A stretch of DNA of 49,640 bases from assembly GCA_011391635.1 (NCBI GenBank), contig JAABQD010000021.1, positions 1-49,640 on the forward strand, written 5' to 3'. Positions 44,001-49,640 of this stretch are shown here, in pieces. Each line of letters begins with the position of its first letter. The first letter of the stretch is position 1. The DNA comes from Sulfurimonas sp. (GTDB lineage Bacteria > Campylobacterota > Campylobacteria > Campylobacterales > Sulfurimonadaceae). The notes beneath the pieces were generated by a model. The model saw only the letters and a list, made by a program, of their open reading frames with translations. It searched no databases and was not told the DNA's origin. A program made the position numbers and the translations under genes.

Positions 44001-44362
44001 GTGAGTATCTCAAATCAAATGTTGAATATGCTACAACAATTTTTTATCATGATGGAAAATTACTCAAAGATATAACATACTCTAAGACGGCTCTACGTGA
44101 TACTTATGTGTTACAACAAGAGGCAAAAGATGCTATAAAAGTCCAAAGAGAAGAGACAAAGTTTTTGGATTTGTTCCTAAAAATAGTAGAAATTTTTAGT
44201 GGCAAAGATGCCTACTGTGCCTGTAGCATCAATTATAAAATAGAAAACAACAAACCTAAAATATTTGAAATCAACCCAAGAATGGGTTATACTTTGGCGG
44301 GATTTTGTGGTGATTTTAAAGAGATGATGGATATTTATGTGAAAGAGTTACATGCAAATTAA
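41021..44362 (+). CDS. Giant fusion: HExxH domain, leucine-rich repeats, hydrolase, ATP-grasp
   Basis: This encodes 1113 residues from the ATG at 41021 (ATGA overlap with the previous stop). There are four parts. Residues about 1-330 have a zinc-peptidase-like site, HELFH (143-147) with MEGLARW (Glu163) 16 residues later, and no signal peptide. Residues about 370-590 are leucine-rich (LxxIxGFNxL, LKGLEDLESVGASFSLSSNKL, ISALSGLESVNGMLGL). Residues about 640-860 are an alpha/beta hydrolase-like domain with the nucleophile loop GASMGG and the FSPQTF segment. Residues about 880-1113 are an ATP-grasp domain (KTKTGGAGRGVYLA nucleotide loop; IFEINPRMG metal-binding end), like amino acid-amino acid ligases. 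The first and third parts have paralogues encoded by the next two genes. It carries three copies of the recurrent word. Confidence 0.8.
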   Translation: MNSQIKLYKLHPNHSYQYALVLLPFRVFYSLKEDSKSPKDVSCSIHDEIPDYITELLHSFANGYNIYLGKYKLMNPLKSGIYFEKGAKFIDVMIENIPIQKGLVAAELVNNSSLFGKEEPMRGSAIRILLDRNLIKNSATPIHELFHVFQYNYCSFNNMWFMEGLARWGQNITHERQNKPEILPSNKEELETLLHRAHDAEYFWRRLISLSKVPEELFIKSLLEHSTCQASVLEERYASQERYKPNNWTKEEKKSALNNKYIFSAILDTIGEPSPHANNELKLFLELLKHESASNYDTFNTPQIQRFLKVLQHYHKELVHAVEEVLHCDFYDVATKTLEIQTLDCSKMSEYDLDSLDVLHHINGELLLASPTIEALNGFNYLKSVTTLSIREMRNLKEINGFNSLETLNALEIATNKNLTTIYGFNTLFKHTPTIKKSIKIIKNPKLQSVAFLQGLKAVNSSFYLHQNGLINLKGLEDLESVGASFSLSSNKLQDISALSGLESVNGMLGLAYNELTSLLGLENLKRLKTTQWNGENRTLAIHANPKLTDISALSGVLNEEDYYMIVLMDSHLQYTKKPDSQSNFHKNILELYNKNDDTLIPTYKFVHKQEHNYEFFGKTTHSKKLTHLFDFEMQADVLVLSFSGFNGWLGGMFNSRYPFLIGKMKTHKIFILDQKNRWYHNGIENVTTDMDETVAFIKKIIQQENYSKILCVGASMGGYMALLIGKLIHATNILAFSPQTFIDEENRKKYNDTRWHVELDNLNKNAKNKNYFDLQKFYKEPLEDSLNVEIHYSKNVKLDELHALHLQNKAIKLIGYEDSDHYIAVYLHQKGALEGIVLKNLGIDIPSKQKILFGDKWQNALSRCDWLEAHHKNFKNASEIIEYCKSNKIEILFANNFKTQLFLLINEKILRNAGLKFIINNEHALKYFVNKQKFYDLMLQNELHEYVPKYYETITDVQFPCMVKTKTGGAGRGVYLAYNKEEIDKIDNTIILSEYLKSNVEYATTIFYHDGKLLKDITYSKTALRDTYVLQQEAKDAIKVQREETKFLDLFLKIVEIFSGKDAYCACSINYKIENNKPKIFEINPRMGYTLAGFCGDFKEMMDIYVKELHAN

Positions 44363-45308
44363 AATACTTTTTTTTTTACTTTTTATACAATTTACTTTAG
44401 ATGCGAGTGACTATCTAAAAACGTTAGCTCATGTCTATGAGCAAGATGAGTTTAGAATTTATTACGCATTAGAGGGTGAAAATGCTCTGCCTAACAACAA
44501 TAAAGTCGATGCGAATCAAAACAGTGTGCCAGATTATGTAGAAAATATTGCGAATCAGTTAAGTGAAGCATCTAAACTCCTCATTGGACATTTTGGTTTT
44601 GTGCATCCTCTTCATCAGCCAAGATTTAAGCCATTTGCAAAAAGTGTAGATATTCACCTCATACCTATAAAAGTAAATGGTGCAGCCAGTGATATTGTTG
44701 ATAAAGAGAATCACTCTATCGTTATAAAACTTTCTATCAATTTAATTCCAAATACGCTTACACCTCTGCATGAATTTTTTCACTCTATTCAATATGGATA
44801 CAGTATGTTTAACAACAGATGGTCGATGGAAGGGCAAAGTAGATGGGTTGAATACGCTTTTAGAAAAGGAACAGGCAAACACACTCCTTTGCCTAAAAGT
44901 ATTGAAGAGATAGATAAACTCACGCATACTATCTATGAATCAAGCACTTTTTGGGAACGCTTAGCATACCTAAGTGATACACATCAAGGAGCATTTGATT
45001 ACAAACCTCAATACAAAAACAGTTTTTCTGGGGAGTATTGGATAGCAGATGATAGATTGTATGGATATGAAATAATTAAAAGAGTATTAGAAAATTATCA
45101 AATTTATGACCAAAAAGCAGGTGAAAAATATAACTATAAACAGTATAAATGGAGCGAAAAAGAGCAAAAATCAGATGAAAACAATCCATATATTATGATG
45201 GCAATCCAAAAATCACTCAAAGAACTTAACGCAACGAACGAAGAGATAAATGATTTTATCCATTTAATTGACATGTATCTACAAGAAAAAGGTGTGAATA
45301 ATGAATGA
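44352..45308 (+). CDS. Exported HExxH metallopeptidase-like protein
   Basis: This is a 318-residue protein with a signal peptide (MQIKILFFLLFIQFTLDAS). A calcium-type segment DANQNSVPDYVENI (about 53-66) and the zinc motif HEFFH (140-144), followed by MEGQSRW with Glu160, match the MXAN_6640/DUF6055-like gluzincins. The core TPLHEFFHSIQYGYSMFNNRWSMEG is closely alike in pattern to the N-terminal site of the preceding giant protein, TPIHELFHVFQYNY...MWFMEG, so the two are paralogous. This copy is exported, while the other is cytoplasmic by its lack of signal. It overlaps its neighbours on both sides (11 and 8 bp). A proteolytic role on a secreted or surface protein is inferred, not shown. Confidence 0.8.
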   Translation: MQIKILFFLLFIQFTLDASDYLKTLAHVYEQDEFRIYYALEGENALPNNNKVDANQNSVPDYVENIANQLSEASKLLIGHFGFVHPLHQPRFKPFAKSVDIHLIPIKVNGAASDIVDKENHSIVIKLSINLIPNTLTPLHEFFHSIQYGYSMFNNRWSMEGQSRWVEYAFRKGTGKHTPLPKSIEEIDKLTHTIYESSTFWERLAYLSDTHQGAFDYKPQYKNSFSGEYWIADDRLYGYEIIKRVLENYQIYDQKAGEKYNYKQYKWSEKEQKSDENNPYIMMAIQKSLKELNATNEEINDFIHLIDMYLQEKGVNNE

Positions 45309-46632
45309 TTTTGACAAAGACTTAAAAAACTTAGAACTCCCTTATACTATGCAACTCAACAATAACTCAAATACTCTACTGATAACATTTGCCGGTATTA
45401 GCGGAGCGATTGGTTTATATCCATTTGAATTTTTTAAAATTACAAAATCTTTTAATGTAGATAAAATTTTTATTAGAGACCTAGACCAATCTTGGTATCA
45501 CAAAGGGCTCAAAGATATTAGCACTTCCATAGAAGGAACAGCCATCTTTTTAAAAAAAATTATAGAGAAACAGAAATATTCCAAAGTCGTATGTTTAGGC
45601 AACTCTATGGGTGGATATGCTGCCATTGTAATAGGTAAACTCATCGGGGCTGATAGAGTGCTCTCATTTGCACCGCAAACTTTTTTAGACAATGAAAACA
45701 GAGATAAATTTTCTGATAATAGATGGCAAGAACAGATTACTTTACTACCTCAAAATATAGACAAAAAATATTTAGATTTAAATCTATTTTTGAAAAATAA
45801 AACAACTCAAACAAAAATAGAACTCTATTTTTCACTCGATGAGCGAATAGATATTGCACATGTTCAATATATTCAAGATAATCCATCTGTGAGCATGTAT
45901 CCATTTTTGGAAGGTGGACACCAATTGGTTCAAAAATTAAGAAAATCTGGTGATTTGTATAGAATCCTTAGAAATCACTTGAGCGACTCTAAAGAAGAAA
46001 AAATTTTGAGTGTTTTCAAAGAGATTGAATCTGGAGTAGCAATTCAACTATCACTTCTAAAACATAATGTAGAATTTGATACATTCTTAGATTTTTATAA
46101 TAAATATGCAACGCTACAAAAGTTTCAAGGAGAACTTTTATACCAGTTTTTTGGGCATATAAATCTATTTTTAAAAAATGAAATGAAGTTTTCTCTTGCA
46201 GATGAAAAGATAAGAAATAGGTCAATCTACACACGAGATAAAACTATCGATTGGTTTTCATCTAAAATAAACAAGCATCAAATTTTTGGGACTTTTATTA
46301 ATTTTGGGCACCCATTTTTACTGATACATATGCAAGTAGGAAGCAAAAACCTTCATATTGGATTTGTAAAATATGAAACAATAGATGATAATTATTTGAT
46401 TGTACCATTAAAGATGGATGATTTGAAAACTATTCTTTATAAAACAGAAATTAAAAAATTAGCCTACAGAGCGTGGAGTGAAGGTTGGTGTTCTATAGAT
46501 TGTGGACAATATGATGATTTATCACAAACTGATAAATTAGCTACATTAACAAATTTTATACAAACAGATTGGTATAATGAAGTTCTTAATCCCTTAATTC
46601 AAACATGTCAGAGGTTAAATCATGATAAATAA
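45301..46632 (+). CDS. Alpha/beta hydrolase with an accessory C-terminal domain
   Basis: This is a 443-residue soluble protein. Residues about 1-240 follow the hydrolase part of the giant fusion almost segment for segment: FIRDLDQSWYHKGLKDIST, then CLGNSMGGYAAIVIGKLIGADRVLSFAPQTFLD, with nucleophile Ser102 in GNSMGG. A late His (GGHQL) can complete the triad. Residues about 300-443 match the C-terminal domain of the Fic-MurF protein (QIFGTFINFG, KNLHIGFVKYE, WSEGWCSIDCGQYDDL). So one protein joins modules that appear separately in two other members of the cluster. The reaction could be ester or amide hydrolysis or acyl transfer; the substrate is unknown. Confidence 0.78.
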   Translation: MNDFDKDLKNLELPYTMQLNNNSNTLLITFAGISGAIGLYPFEFFKITKSFNVDKIFIRDLDQSWYHKGLKDISTSIEGTAIFLKKIIEKQKYSKVVCLGNSMGGYAAIVIGKLIGADRVLSFAPQTFLDNENRDKFSDNRWQEQITLLPQNIDKKYLDLNLFLKNKTTQTKIELYFSLDERIDIAHVQYIQDNPSVSMYPFLEGGHQLVQKLRKSGDLYRILRNHLSDSKEEKILSVFKEIESGVAIQLSLLKHNVEFDTFLDFYNKYATLQKFQGELLYQFFGHINLFLKNEMKFSLADEKIRNRSIYTRDKTIDWFSSKINKHQIFGTFINFGHPFLLIHMQVGSKNLHIGFVKYETIDDNYLIVPLKMDDLKTILYKTEIKKLAYRAWSEGWCSIDCGQYDDLSQTDKLATLTNFIQTDWYNEVLNPLIQTCQRLNHDK

Positions 46633-47701
46633 GCTAACAGAGAAATATATTTTTACCCCTGGACCCGTGCGGATGTTTGAAGAAACACTCGAAATTGGTG
46701 CATTGCAAACGCCCTACTTTAGAAATGAGGCTTTTTCTAAAATTACGCTTGAGTGTGAAGAGAATATTTTAAAAATTACCAATGCGGCATGTGGAAGTCG
46801 TGTACTCTTTTTAACAGCTTCAGGAACTGCAGGGATGGAAGCAGTTGTTCAAAACCTCCTATGTAGCGACGACAAAGCCTTAGTCATCAACGGCGGAACA
46901 TTTGGTCAAAGATTTGTAGATATTTGTAAAATCCATTCTATCCATCATACAGAGGCAAAAGTACAAAACAACAACCTCTGCGATACTGCCATCTTAGATG
47001 CACATAAAGATGCAACGGCTCTGCTCATCAACGCACATGAGACAAGCATCGGCACACTTTATGATTTAGACTCTGTAGGTGCATTTGCAAAAGAGCATAA
47101 TCTGCTTCATATCGTAGATGCTATCAGTATGTTTGTCACTGATGCAGTCGATATGCAAAAACATCACATCGATGCTCTTGTTATCAGTTCTCACAAAGGT
47201 TTGGCTCTTCCTCCAGGCTTATCGATGGTTGTTTTATCGCCAAGAGCTATTGAGAAAATCAACCCTGTGCATCAGCTCTATTTTGATTTTAACAGTTACC
47301 TCAAAGATGGAGCAAGAGGACAAACGCCTTTTACTCCAGCTATCACGATTATCTTGCAACTCCACCAAAGATTAGAGCAGATAGTCCATGATTCCATAGA
47401 ATCAGAAATCAACAAAGCAAAAGAGATTGCTACTTATTTTAGAGAAGCTATCCAAGATTTGCCACTGAAACCATATAGTTTCCACATGCCAAACGCTATG
47501 ACAATTCTCACTCCAACAGATGAGAAGTTAGCTTCTCTCATCGTCAAAGATTTGGATGAAAAATACAACATTATCGTCGCACCCAATGGCGGGGAGCTCA
47601 AAGATAAAGTCTTTAGAGTGGCTCACATGGGAGCTATGACAAAAGAGTATACAGATGTTTTAATAGATGCTTTATTTGATTACTATGGGAGAAAAAGATG
47701 A
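46622..47701 (+). CDS. Class V aminotransferase, PhnW/AGT-like
   Basis: This is a 359-residue PLP enzyme. The start KYIFTPGPVRMFEETLEI and the region SSHKGLALPPGLSMVVLS, with the PLP lysine Lys192, are those of the alanine-glyoxylate / serine-pyruvate / 2-aminoethylphosphonate transaminase family. Asp166 (HIVDAIS) holds the PLP ring. It overlaps the hydrolase gene by 11 bp and the nucleotidyltransferase gene by 4 bp (ATGA). The pairing of a PhnW-like transaminase with a cytidylyltransferase of the next type is known from 2-aminoethylphosphonate activation. No PEP mutase is in the window, so a phosphonate product is only a possibility. Two recurrent words lie inside. Confidence 0.88.
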   Translation: MINKLTEKYIFTPGPVRMFEETLEIGALQTPYFRNEAFSKITLECEENILKITNAACGSRVLFLTASGTAGMEAVVQNLLCSDDKALVINGGTFGQRFVDICKIHSIHHTEAKVQNNNLCDTAILDAHKDATALLINAHETSIGTLYDLDSVGAFAKEHNLLHIVDAISMFVTDAVDMQKHHIDALVISSHKGLALPPGLSMVVLSPRAIEKINPVHQLYFDFNSYLKDGARGQTPFTPAITIILQLHQRLEQIVHDSIESEINKAKEIATYFREAIQDLPLKPYSFHMPNAMTILTPTDEKLASLIVKDLDEKYNIIVAPNGGELKDKVFRVAHMGAMTKEYTDVLIDALFDYYGRKR

Positions 47702-48408
47702 GAGTTTTAATAATGGCAGCAGGTGTTGGAAGCAGAATCAGCCGACACCTCCAAGGACAACCAAAATGTTGCGTCGATGTAGCTGGAAAACCGCTCATCC
47801 GCCATACATTTGAGCTTCTAAAGAGAAAAGGCATTACAGATATCGCTATCGTAACTGGCTATCAAGAGAAGTACATTCATCAAGCCCTAGAGGGTTTATC
47901 GTATGCAAGATACTTCAACCCTTTTTATAGAGTTGCAAACTCTATCTCTTCTGTTTGGTTTGCACGCGATTTTTTATCGCCTACTGATGACATTATGATA
48001 ATGAACGGCGATGTTTACATGGAAGAAAAAGTTCTCGATATTGTTCTTGCAGAGAAAAGAAGCCCTGTGATGCTGAGTGATAGCAGTAGGATTGAAGATG
48101 CCGATTATAGATTTAACTGGGAAGGCGACAAACTCAAAAAGTATGGAAAAGAGCTGACAAATGAGCAAACAACGGGCGAATATGTTGGCATCGGAATACT
48201 GAGTGCAAAAGATTTAGTCCCTTTTAAACAGAGAGTTTTAGATGCTGTTGCCTCAGAAGATTACAACTGCTGGTGGGAAGATATTATTTACAGAACTGTG
48301 GATGATGGAGCGGATGTATTTGTAGAAAATATTGCTGGTATATTTTGGGCTGAAGTCGATTATATTGAAGATTATGAGAGAATAAAAGAGTTTGTGAAAA
48401 AAAAATAA
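47698..48408 (+). CDS. Nucleotidyltransferase, LicC/PntC-like
   Basis: This is a 236-residue NTP transferase. The nucleotide loop MAAGVGSRIS (GxGxR) is at the start, followed by PKCCVDVAGKPLIRHTFELL. NPFYRVANSISSVWFA, the metal-site NGDVYMEE and EYVGIGILS come next, with a final EVDYIEDYERI. The pattern is that of phosphocholine or aminoethylphosphonate cytidylyltransferases and related sugar-1-phosphate enzymes. It should produce a CDP- or UDP-activated small molecule. It is the last gene of the run and ends 5 bp before a strong hairpin. The activated compound may be the donor for the Fic domain or for a glycan; this is inference. Confidence 0.85.
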   Translation: MRVLIMAAGVGSRISRHLQGQPKCCVDVAGKPLIRHTFELLKRKGITDIAIVTGYQEKYIHQALEGLSYARYFNPFYRVANSISSVWFARDFLSPTDDIMIMNGDVYMEEKVLDIVLAEKRSPVMLSDSSRIEDADYRFNWEGDKLKKYGKELTNEQTTGEYVGIGILSAKDLVPFKQRVLDAVASEDYNCWWEDIIYRTVDDGADVFVENIAGIFWAEVDYIEDYERIKEFVKKK

Positions 48409-48413
48409 ACTTC

Positions 48414-48449
48414 TTGGCATGTGGAACTTTTTATAATTCCACATGCCAC
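48414..48449. terminator. Bidirectional terminator from an inverted pair of the recurrent word
   Basis: TGGCATGTGGAA (48415-48426) pairs with TTCCACATGCCA (48437-48448), a 12-bp perfect stem with a ten-base, T-rich loop. It follows the last gene of the 24.6-kb run by 5 bp. The left arm belongs to an exact 13-base copy; the right arm differs from it only at the last base. Confidence 0.8.
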
Positions 48450-48545
48450 ATAAAACCTACCAGAACCACAATCTCCTAAAAAAATGTAATTCAAGCAGTA
48501 ACGCCTTAATCAATACATGGCATAAAGCCAAATATTGATAGTTTT

Positions 48546-48568
48546 GAACCACTCAAGAAGAGTGATTC
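48546..48568 (-). terminator. Weak hairpin after the Ser-Asp-repeat gene
   Basis: GAACCACTC and GAGTGATTC form a 9-bp stem with one mismatch and loop AAGAA, 4 bp beyond the minus-strand stop. There is only a weak T-run on that strand, so it may share the job with the hairpin at 48414-48449. Confidence 0.4.
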
Positions 48569-48572
48569 GTCA

Positions 48573-49640
48573 TTAACCTTCGTCAGAAATATCTGGCATA
48601 GGCACTTCGATATTTGATTCCATTTCACTTGCTGAGTAGTCTTCAATAGGTGCTGCTGTTCCTGTATCCGCTTCAGGTTCAAAATCACCTAATCCAAATT
48701 CCGCTGGTTCAGTAGTATCACTTCCTGAGTCAGTATCAACTGGTACTTGTGGTATATCACTACCCTCTTCAGTTGAATCTAACACATCTTCTAATTCTAA
48801 TTGTGTGTCATCATCATCTTCTGTTACATCAACAACTTCGATATTAGTAGCATCTAAATTCTCAAAGTCAACATCGATTTCATCCTCTGAGACTAAAGAG
48901 TTTTCATCTTCTGTGTCACTGTCTTCATCAGCATTTTCTGCGTTGTTATGATTTTCTGAATTTCCAGGTGCTTCTTGATCACCATTTCCAAAACCATTGT
49001 TGCCATGCTCATTATCATCATGTTCATTATGATCATTTGCTTCATCATTTGAAGCATTTTCCTCTACAACTTCAGGCTCTTCGTTTTCATCTTGAACCTC
49101 ATCTACCACTTCACTTGCATTTTCTGCAACTGCCGCTGCCGCTTGTGCTTGGTTATTATCAGAATTTTCTGCGTTATTATGTGGAGCAGAACCTCCTGGA
49201 GCTTCTTGATCACCATTTCCAAAACCATTGTTGCCATGATTATTGTCTGAATCGCTATCGCTATCTGAGTCTGAATCTGAATCACTGTCTGAATCGCTAT
49301 CGCTATCTGAGTCTGAATCTGAATCACTGTCTGAATCGCTATCGCTATCTGAATCTGAATCTGAATCACTGTCTGAATCGCTATCGCTATCTGAATCTGA
49401 ATCTGAATCACTGTCTGAATCGCTATCGCTATCTGAGTCTGAATCTGAATCACTGTCTGAATCGCTATCGCTATCTGAGTCTGAATCTGAATCACTGTCT
49501 GAATCGCTATCGCTATCTGAGTCTGAATCTGAATCACTGTCTGAATCGCTATCGCTATCTGAGTCTGAATCTGAATCACTGTCTGAATCGCTATCGCTAT
49601 CTGAGTCTGAATCTGAATCACTGTCTGAATCGCTATCGCT
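48573..49640 (-). CDS. C-terminal part of a giant acidic Ser-Asp-repeat surface protein
   Basis: The minus-strand frame is open from the right edge (49640) to TAA at 48573, giving 355 visible residues; the start lies outside. The first 132 residues are pure Asp-Ser alternation (49640-49245). Then come two related segments with [15 protein letters not shown], an Ala-rich stretch, and a very acidic tail ([29 protein letters not shown]) ending in MPDISDEG. There are no Cys and few basic residues. The gene ends facing the type I exporter run, so it may be the exported adhesin. I see no RTX GGxGxD repeats in this part, so the link rests on position and composition. It resembles Ser-Asp-repeat stalks of other surface proteins. 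The short frame in the other register over the repeat is a shadow. Confidence 0.72.
   Translation of the reverse strand, partial: SDSDSDSDSDSDSDSDSDSDSDSDSDSDSDSDSDSDSDSDSDSDSDSDSDSDSDSDSDSDSDSDSDSDSDSDSDSDSDSDSDSDSDSDSDSDSDSDSDSDSDSDSDSDSDSDSDSDSDSDSDSDSDSDSDSDNNHGNNGFGNGDQEAPGGSAPHNNAENSDNNQAQAAAAVAENASEVVDEVQDENEEPEVVEENASNDEANDHNEHDDNEHGNNGFGNGDQEAPGNSENHNNAENADEDSDTEDENSLVSEDEIDVDFENLDATNIEVVDVTEDDDDTQLELEDVLDSTEEGSDIPQVPVDTDSGSDTTEPAEFGLGDFEPEADTGTAAPIEDYSASEMESNIEVPMPDISDEG
49245..49640 (-). repeat. 42-bp tandem repeat coding Asp-Ser pairs
   Basis: At least nine units of 42 bp (14 residues) run to the right edge and beyond. The marker TCACTGTCTGAATCGC recurs every 42 bp from 49282 to 49618. 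Units are identical except for a silent GAGTCT/GAATCT change in the two units around 49351 and 49393. Codons within a unit vary (AGC, AGT, TCA; GAT, GAC), so the sameness between units points to recent unit copying rather than to codon preference. Confidence 0.9.

Larger units (their letters stand above)
1428..48447. repeat. Dispersed DUS-like word, consensus TTCCACATGCCAA
   Basis: By hand count the 10-base core TCCACATGCC or its complement occurs 26 times. Starts of TCCACATGCC: 1428, 7323, 14813, 15070, 16127, 16953, 17849, 20565, 31106, 39733, 39938, 41696, 41842, 47481, 48438. Starts of GGCATGTGGA: 6926, 10464, 14694, 17599, 19560, 35733, 36723, 40823, 43287, 46786, 48416. Fourteen of them extend to the full 13 bases: 6924, 7322, 14812, 16126, 16952, 19558, 20564, 35731, 36721, 40821, 41695, 43285, 47480 and 48414. 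Six copies are intergenic, and two inverted pairs form terminator-like hairpins. A rough mononucleotide estimate (about 36% GC assumed) expects only a few hundredths of a copy. Confidence 0.88.

Noticed and set aside
49103..49621. Open frame reading Ile-Gln-Thr-Gln repeats on the minus strand
   Set aside because: It is the shifted register of the Ser-Asp tract. The Ser-Asp frame is continuous with the acidic C-terminal part down to a proper stop.

Overview
The window looks like a chromosomal segment of a marine or sediment Campylobacterota (Epsilonproteobacteria), most like Sulfurimonas, Sulfuricurvum or a close relative. The evidence is the AT-rich, lysine-rich coding style, the nap gene order napA-G-H-B-F-L-D, a MutS7-type MutS with a C-terminal HNH domain, a DUF5718 gene, and many TGCTATAAT-type -10 boxes. 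The species assignment is inference. No rRNA, tRNA, CRISPR array or insertion sequence was found.

Layout. 1-8.7 kb: a truncated 7TMR-DISM sensor gene, a 42/44-bp repeat array, a small membrane protein, a MipA/OmpV porin, a MntA-HepT pair, a diguanylate cyclase, a YbiT-type ABC-F ATPase, DUF5718, a SUI1/YciH protein and a second, membrane-bound diguanylate cyclase. 8.7-16.1 kb: the complete periplasmic nitrate reductase operon with a perfect FNR-type box upstream and a hairpin cluster between napH and napB. 16.1-18.4 kb (minus): lipoprotein, dapE, thioredoxin-like and RidA genes. 18.5-23.7 kb: rubredoxin, a second nucleotidyltransferase-HEPN pair, an unknown membrane protein and mutS7.

23.8-48.4 kb is one unbroken plus-strand run of 15 closely spaced or overlapping genes. 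It starts with an OmpA protein, a TolC-OmpA fusion, a LapB-type ABC exporter, a LapC-type adaptor and a LuxR regulator: a type I secretion module. It continues with ten genes for an enzyme system I do not recognise as described. These are an alpha/alpha-toroid protein, two paralogous exported propeller-like proteins, a Fic-MurF-like fusion, a MurF-like/DUF2156/GNAT fusion, a giant HExxH/leucine-rich/hydrolase/ATP-grasp fusion, an exported HExxH protein, a hydrolase, a class V (PhnW-like) aminotransferase and a LicC/PntC-like nucleotidyltransferase. Several domains occur two or three times in different fusions. Facing this run is the 3' end of a very acidic Ser-Asp-repeat protein gene, a plausible substrate for the exporter and perhaps for the enzymes.

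The strongest anonymous signal is a short word, TTCCACATGCCAA. Its 10-base core occurs 26 times by hand count, in both orientations, in several reading frames, and as inverted pairs forming terminator-like hairpins. It looks like a DNA-uptake-type word and is missing from 20.6 to 31.1 kb.
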